Shown here one piece after another: positions 53,697-56,844 of a DNA stretch of 56,844 bases. The translations under genes and the position numbers were made by a program. Positions within the stretch are counted from its first letter, which is position 1. Every line of letters starts with the position of its first letter. The notes under the pieces were generated by a model. It ran no database searches and was not told the origin of the DNA. It saw only the letters and a program-made list of their open reading frames with translations. The DNA comes from Aquibium sp. A9E412. Lineage in GTDB: Bacteria > Pseudomonadota > Alphaproteobacteria > Rhizobiales > Rhizobiaceae. The stretch spans positions 1 to 56,844 of the forward strand of contig NZ_JAOAOP010000022.1 in assembly GCF_030398335.1 (NCBI RefSeq). Direction: 5' to 3'.

Positions 53697-54383
53697 CTAG
53701 TCCTGCCCCTCTTCGCCGCTCTCCTGCGCCTCGCCCTCGGCGGACTCGGCCTCTTCGGCCTCGCCTTCGGCCGGCGCGGCTTCCTCGGCCTCTTCCTCCG
53801 CCTCGTCGGACGGCATGGCGGCCGGCGCGGCGATGGTGGCGATGGTGAAGTCGCGGTCGGTGATCGTCGGCTCGACGCCGTCGGGCAGCGTCACGGCCGA
53901 GATGTGCACCGAATCGCCGATGTCGAGGCCGGTCAGGTCGATCTCCAGCGCATCGGGAATGGCGGTGGCCGGCGCGGTGCACTCGACCTCGTAGCGCACG
54001 ACGTTGAGCACGCCGCCGCGCTTCAGGCCGGGCGATTCCTCCTCGTTGAGGAAGTGCACGGGGATGTTCACGGTCACCACCGTGTCCTTGCCGATGCGCA
54101 GGAAGTCGACGTGGATCAGGAAGTCGCGCACCGGCTCGAGCTGGTAGTCCTTGGGCAGCACCTGGACCTTCTTGCCGTCGACCTCGATCGTGGCGATGGT
54201 GGTCAGGAAGCCGCCGGACTGGATGCGCTTGTAGGTTTCCTTGTAGGGCAGGGTGATCGCCTGCGGGGGCTGCTTGCCGCCGTAGATGACGGCGGGCACC
54301 TTGCCGTTGCGGCGAATCTGCCGGGCGGACCCCTTACCGACCCGTTCGCGCGCCTCGGCCTTCAGCTCGTAAGCCTGGCTCAT
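53697..54383 (-). CDS. rplY: 50S ribosomal protein L25/general stress protein Ctc
   Basis: Protein of 228 aa of the long Ctc form of L25, which binds 5S rRNA. The N-terminal domain contains [20 protein letters not shown] and [11 protein letters not shown]; the C-terminal TL5 domain has [20 protein letters not shown]. The last 40 residues are a Glu/Ala acidic tail. The ATG at 54383 follows AAAGGAC, and a promoter is visible upstream. First gene of rplY-pth-exoD. Confidence 0.96.
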   Translation of the reverse strand: MSQAYELKAEARERVGKGSARQIRRNGKVPAVIYGGKQPPQAITLPYKETYKRIQSGGFLTTIATIEVDGKKVQVLPKDYQLEPVRDFLIHVDFLRIGKDTVVTVNIPVHFLNEEESPGLKRGGVLNVVRYEVECTAPATAIPDALEIDLTGLDIGDSVHISAVTLPDGVEPTITDRDFTIATIAAPAAMPSDEAEEEAEEAAPAEGEAEEAESAEGEAQESGEEGQD

Positions 54384-54689
54384 GGCATTGTCCTTTCACT
54401 GTGCGTCTGGAGCGCCTGCGGCCCGCGCGGCGGAACCGAAGGCGTCGAATGCGGCGCCCGTCCGTGCCGGCCTGGCCGGTGCGACATGCCGCTTCGGCCC
54501 GCGCTGCCTCCAAGGGTGTCTGCGCGGACCGGCGCTCTATACAGAAAGCCTTGCGGCAGGGCAAGCGCGGCCGGCGGCGCGGCGGCGGTGGAACCGGGCG
54601 CGGGCCGGCGCGTTGTGGGCGCGGGTGCAGTGCGGGCGCGGACGAACCGCGCGTGAGCAAAAAACCCCGACCCCGAAAGGACCATTGCC
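54384..54689. other. Divergent intergenic region between rplY and the DUF7282-like gene
   Basis: 306 bases without a gene. It contains the rplY promoter and leader on the minus strand and an AAAGGA ribosome site for the plus-strand gene. No RNA gene or repeat recognised. Confidence 0.6.
54536..54564 (-). promoter_or_regulatory. Sigma-70-type promoter for rplY-pth-exoD
   Basis: Minus-strand TTGCCC (54564-54559), 17-base spacer, TATAGA (54541-54536). Good hexamers and ideal spacing; transcription would begin near 54529, leaving a leader of about 145 bases before rplY. Confidence 0.6.
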
Positions 54690-55115
54690 ATGAAACGGCT
54701 TGTGATGACCGTCGCAGTTTCCGCCCTGGCGCTGTCGCCGGCGCTGGCGCAGGAGAAGTCCGGCGCCACGGAGGGCGCGCCGTTCCTCGACACGACCGAC
54801 GCGATGATCGAGGGCAACTCCATCACCAACGTCTCGGTGCAGATCGACCAGCCCGGCTACATCGTCATCCACGACGAGGCCGCCGGCGCGCCGCCTGCCT
54901 CGCTCGGCCATCTGGCCATCCAGCCGGGCAAGACCGGCGACCTGACGATCGAGGCCGAGGGCGAGCTCGACCCGGCCAACAACATCACGCTGATGCTGCA
55001 CTACGAGACCAACGACAACAACACCTACGACTTCGGCCCCGGCATGACCGATGTCGATGGCCCGGTGTCGGTCGGCGACGCGGTGGTCACCGCGCCGGTC
55101 GACGGCGGCATGTAA
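54690..55115 (+). CDS. Secreted DUF7282-like protein
   Basis: Protein of 141 aa with a signal peptide (about 1-20, cleaved near ALA-QEK). The mature part contains VSVQIDQPGYIVIHDEAAG, ASLGHLAIQPGKTGDLTIE and NITLMLHYETNDNNTYDFGP, resembling DUF7282, a beta-rich extracytoplasmic domain of unknown role. Probably periplasmic and acidic. The ATG at 54690 follows AAAGGA, and its own terminator follows closely. Single gene. Confidence 0.8.
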   Translation: MKRLVMTVAVSALALSPALAQEKSGATEGAPFLDTTDAMIEGNSITNVSVQIDQPGYIVIHDEAAGAPPASLGHLAIQPGKTGDLTIEAEGELDPANNITLMLHYETNDNNTYDFGPGMTDVDGPVSVGDAVVTAPVDGGM

Positions 55116-55141
55116 GTCCGGTCCGGCTTCGGCCGCGAACA

Positions 55142-55170
55142 GGGCGGGTCCCGCGGGGCCCGCCCTTTTT
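55142..55170 (+). terminator. Rho-independent terminator after the DUF7282-like gene
   Basis: An 11-bp stem, GGGCGGGTCCC/GGGGCCCGCCC (one T-G pair), with loop GC is followed by TTTTT, 27 bases after the stop codon. Confidence 0.88.
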
Positions 55171-55198
55171 CGTGCGGCGGACGGCCGTCCGCCGCACG
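55171..55198. repeat. Perfect 28-bp palindrome
   Basis: CGTGCGGCGGACGG followed immediately by its exact reverse complement, with no spacer, starting right at the end of the terminator T-run. It is non-coding, 216 bases before chrA. It may be a second termination or barrier element, or a protein-binding site. Confidence 0.75.
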
Positions 55199-55414
55199 GC
55201 TCGACATCGGCGCGGCGATCGCGCAGGACTGTCGCAAAAGCGTCGCGCGCATCGACGATAGCCGTGCGGGCGCCATGCAGCGGGGCCGGCTCGCCCGGCG
55301 GCGCATCGCTGCGGCGGCAGAACCGACGGGTGGGACCATGACGGCCTGCGATCACCGCTTCACGCGTTTCGGCACCGCGGCGCCGCTCGCCGCCCGTTCC
55401 GGCGCGCCCGCGCC

Positions 55415-56752
55415 ATGACGGTCTCTCCGGCGACCGGCGAGGGGGAGCGGACGATCCGGCCGGGCTTCGGCGAGGCGGTGCGCGCCTTCGCGCGCATCGG
55501 CCTGTTGTCGTTCGGCGGCCCGGCCGGCCAGATCGCGCTGATGCACCGCGTGCTGGTCGAGGAGAAGCGCTGGCTCGACGAGGCGCGCTTCCTGCATGCG
55601 CTCAACTACTGCATGCTGCTGCCGGGGCCCGAGGCGATGCAGCTCGCCACCTATGCGGGGTGGCTGACGCACGGCGTGCGCGGCGGGCTGGCGGCGGGGC
55701 TCTTGTTCGTCGCGCCGGGCGCGGCGGTGCTGGTGGCGCTGTCGGCGCTCTATGTCGCGTGGGGCGACCTGCCGCTGGTCGAGGGGCTCCTGTTCGGGCT
55801 CAAGGCGGCGGTGCTCGCCATCGTGCTGGAGGCGCTGGTCAAGGTGTCGCGGCGCGCGCTGACCGGCCCGGCGATGGCGGCGGTCGCGCTCGCCGCCTTC
55901 GTGGCCATCGCCCTCCTGGCGGTGCCGTTTCCGCTCATCATCCTGGCCGCCGCGCTCGCCGGGGCGGCGCTGCACCGGCTGCGCGGCGGTGCGACCGGCG
56001 GGCCGGAGGCCACGATTTCGGCGCGCGACGGCGCGGGCGGGCCCGGCCGGCTCGTGCGCAACGCGGCACCCTGGCTGGCGCTCTGGTTCGTGCCGCTCGG
56101 CGGCCTGCTCGCCGCGCTCGGGCCGGGCAACGTCTATGCCGACGCGGCGGCGTTCTTCTCCAAGATGGCGGTGGTCACGTTCGGCGGCGCCTATGCGGTG
56201 CTCGCCTACGTGGCGCAGCAGGCGGTCGAGGTTTATGGCTGGCTGCAGCCCGACGAGATGCTGACCGGGCTCGGGCTCGCCGAGACGACGCCGGGGCCGC
56301 TGATCCTGGTGCTCGTGTTCGTCGGCTTTCTCGGCGGTGCGCGGCTGTCGGGCTTCGAGCCGCTGACCGGCGGCCTGGCGGGCGCGCTGGTGACGCTGTG
56401 GTTCACCTTCGTGCCGTGCTTCCTGTGGATCTTCGCCGGCGCGCCCTATGTCGAGCGCGTGCGCGGCGTGCGCTGGCTGGCGGCCGCGCTGGCCGCCGTC
56501 ACCGCGGCGGTGGTCGGCGTGATCGCCAATCTGGCGCTGTGGTTCGCCGTCCACGTGCTGTTCGCGGAGGTGGTCGAGGGGCGGATCGGCCCCTTGCGGT
56601 TCGACCGGCCGGTGCCGACGACGCTCGACTGGACGGCGCTCGGCCTGGCGGTGCTCGCCGGCGTGGCGCTGATCGGCCTGCGCTTGCCGCTGCTTGCCGT
56701 GCTCGGCGGGGCCGCGGCGGCCGGCATCGCGCTGCGGTTCGCCGGATTTTAG
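55415..56752 (+). CDS. chrA: Chromate transporter ChrA (two-domain form)
   Basis: Protein of 445 aa of the CHR family, which exports chromate using the proton gradient. Two homologous halves are visible: LLSFGGPAGQIALMHR, then LLPGPEAMQLATYAGWLTHG in the first; TFGGAYAVLAYVAQQ, then GLAETTPGPLILVLVFVGFL in the second. About ten to twelve membrane helices. The ATG at 55415 has no good ribosome site. Single gene, followed at once by an intergenic repeat. Confidence 0.95.
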   Translation: MTVSPATGEGERTIRPGFGEAVRAFARIGLLSFGGPAGQIALMHRVLVEEKRWLDEARFLHALNYCMLLPGPEAMQLATYAGWLTHGVRGGLAAGLLFVAPGAAVLVALSALYVAWGDLPLVEGLLFGLKAAVLAIVLEALVKVSRRALTGPAMAAVALAAFVAIALLAVPFPLIILAAALAGAALHRLRGGATGGPEATISARDGAGGPGRLVRNAAPWLALWFVPLGGLLAALGPGNVYADAAAFFSKMAVVTFGGAYAVLAYVAQQAVEVYGWLQPDEMLTGLGLAETTPGPLILVLVFVGFLGGARLSGFEPLTGGLAGALVTLWFTFVPCFLWIFAGAPYVERVRGVRWLAAALAAVTAAVVGVIANLALWFAVHVLFAEVVEGRIGPLRFDRPVPTTLDWTALGLAVLAGVALIGLRLPLLAVLGGAAAAGIALRFAGF

Positions 56753-56844
56753 AGCCGTTCTGCGTTTCACGGAATCGCAGACCGGCTCTAACTCATTGTT
56801 TTCCCGCGTTTCCGAACGGCGAACCGGTTTCCACTTCGCCTGGA
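56752..56844. repeat. Intergenic repeat, copy C (runs to window end)
   Basis: It starts at the last base of the chrA stop codon and is cut by the window edge. It shows about 92% identity by eye to copy A at 28120-28216 over 91 bases, in the same orientation relative to the preceding gene: both begin directly after a stop codon. Confidence 0.85.

Overview
This window is very GC-rich DNA, estimated by eye at close to 70% G+C, from an alphaproteobacterium, most likely order Hyphomicrobiales (Rhizobiales). The evidence is a rhizobial-type flagellar cluster with MotE, a DUF1217 protein and a VisN/VisR-like LuxR pair. Supporting signs are petABC with split Rieske, cytochrome b and cytochrome c1 genes, the rplY-pth-exoD-ychF-MaoC block, and an intergenic repeat of the type common in this order. 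No tRNA, rRNA, CRISPR, transposase or phage gene was seen. Many starts are GTG or TTG, and stop/start overlaps (ATGA, GTGA) are frequent.

Region 1 (1-20.35 kb) is a flagellar locus. A long leftward run reads flgF-fliI-(unknown 211 aa)-flgB-flgC-fliE-flgG-flgA-flgI-motE-flgH-fliL-fliP, then two tandem flagellins, fliF and a cut-off gene. Opposite it, motA-fliM-fliN-fliG-flhB-(unknown 145 aa) runs rightward and converges on the visN-visR pair. Together these encode the rod, rings, switch, stator, part of the export gate, the filament and the likely master regulator. Two CtrA-like boxes precede the first flagellin.

Region 2 (20.9-24.06 kb) is a three-gene amino-sugar operon: kinase, SIS-domain deaminase and N-acetylglucosamine-6-phosphate deacetylase. 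Region 3 (24.1-28.1 kb) holds single housekeeping or stress genes: zeta-class GST, metallophosphoesterase, Nudix hydrolase, glutathionyl-hydroquinone reductase and a GNAT acetyltransferase. Region 4 (28.2-35.1 kb) is a leftward MoxR / DUF58 / BatA-DUF4159 / large membrane protein operon. Region 5 (35.3-37.8 kb) is DUF1285, a CoA-type Nudix hydrolase and a CCA-adding enzyme, tightly overlapped.

Region 6 (37.8-45.6 kb) has a DUF1059 protein and a pair of half-size ABC exporters behind a long structured leader with a small ORF. It also has a trmL-like methyltransferase, a decayed slipin fragment next to a MerR/SoxR-like palindrome, hemF, and a MarR regulator. Region 7 (45.8-48.6 kb) is petABC, the cytochrome bc1 complex, with a clear terminator. 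Region 8 (48.7-56.8 kb) holds apt, two MaoC proteins, a membrane protein, ychF, exoD, pth, rplY, a secreted DUF7282-like protein and a chrA chromate transporter. Three copies of a ~95 bp intergenic repeat lie at about 28.1, 37.8 and 56.8 kb.

The least explained parts are the ABC-exporter leader, the pseudogene/palindrome spot near 43.1 kb, the repeat family and two unknown proteins of the flagellar locus. All assignments are from reading the sequence and from memory of the families; no database search was run.
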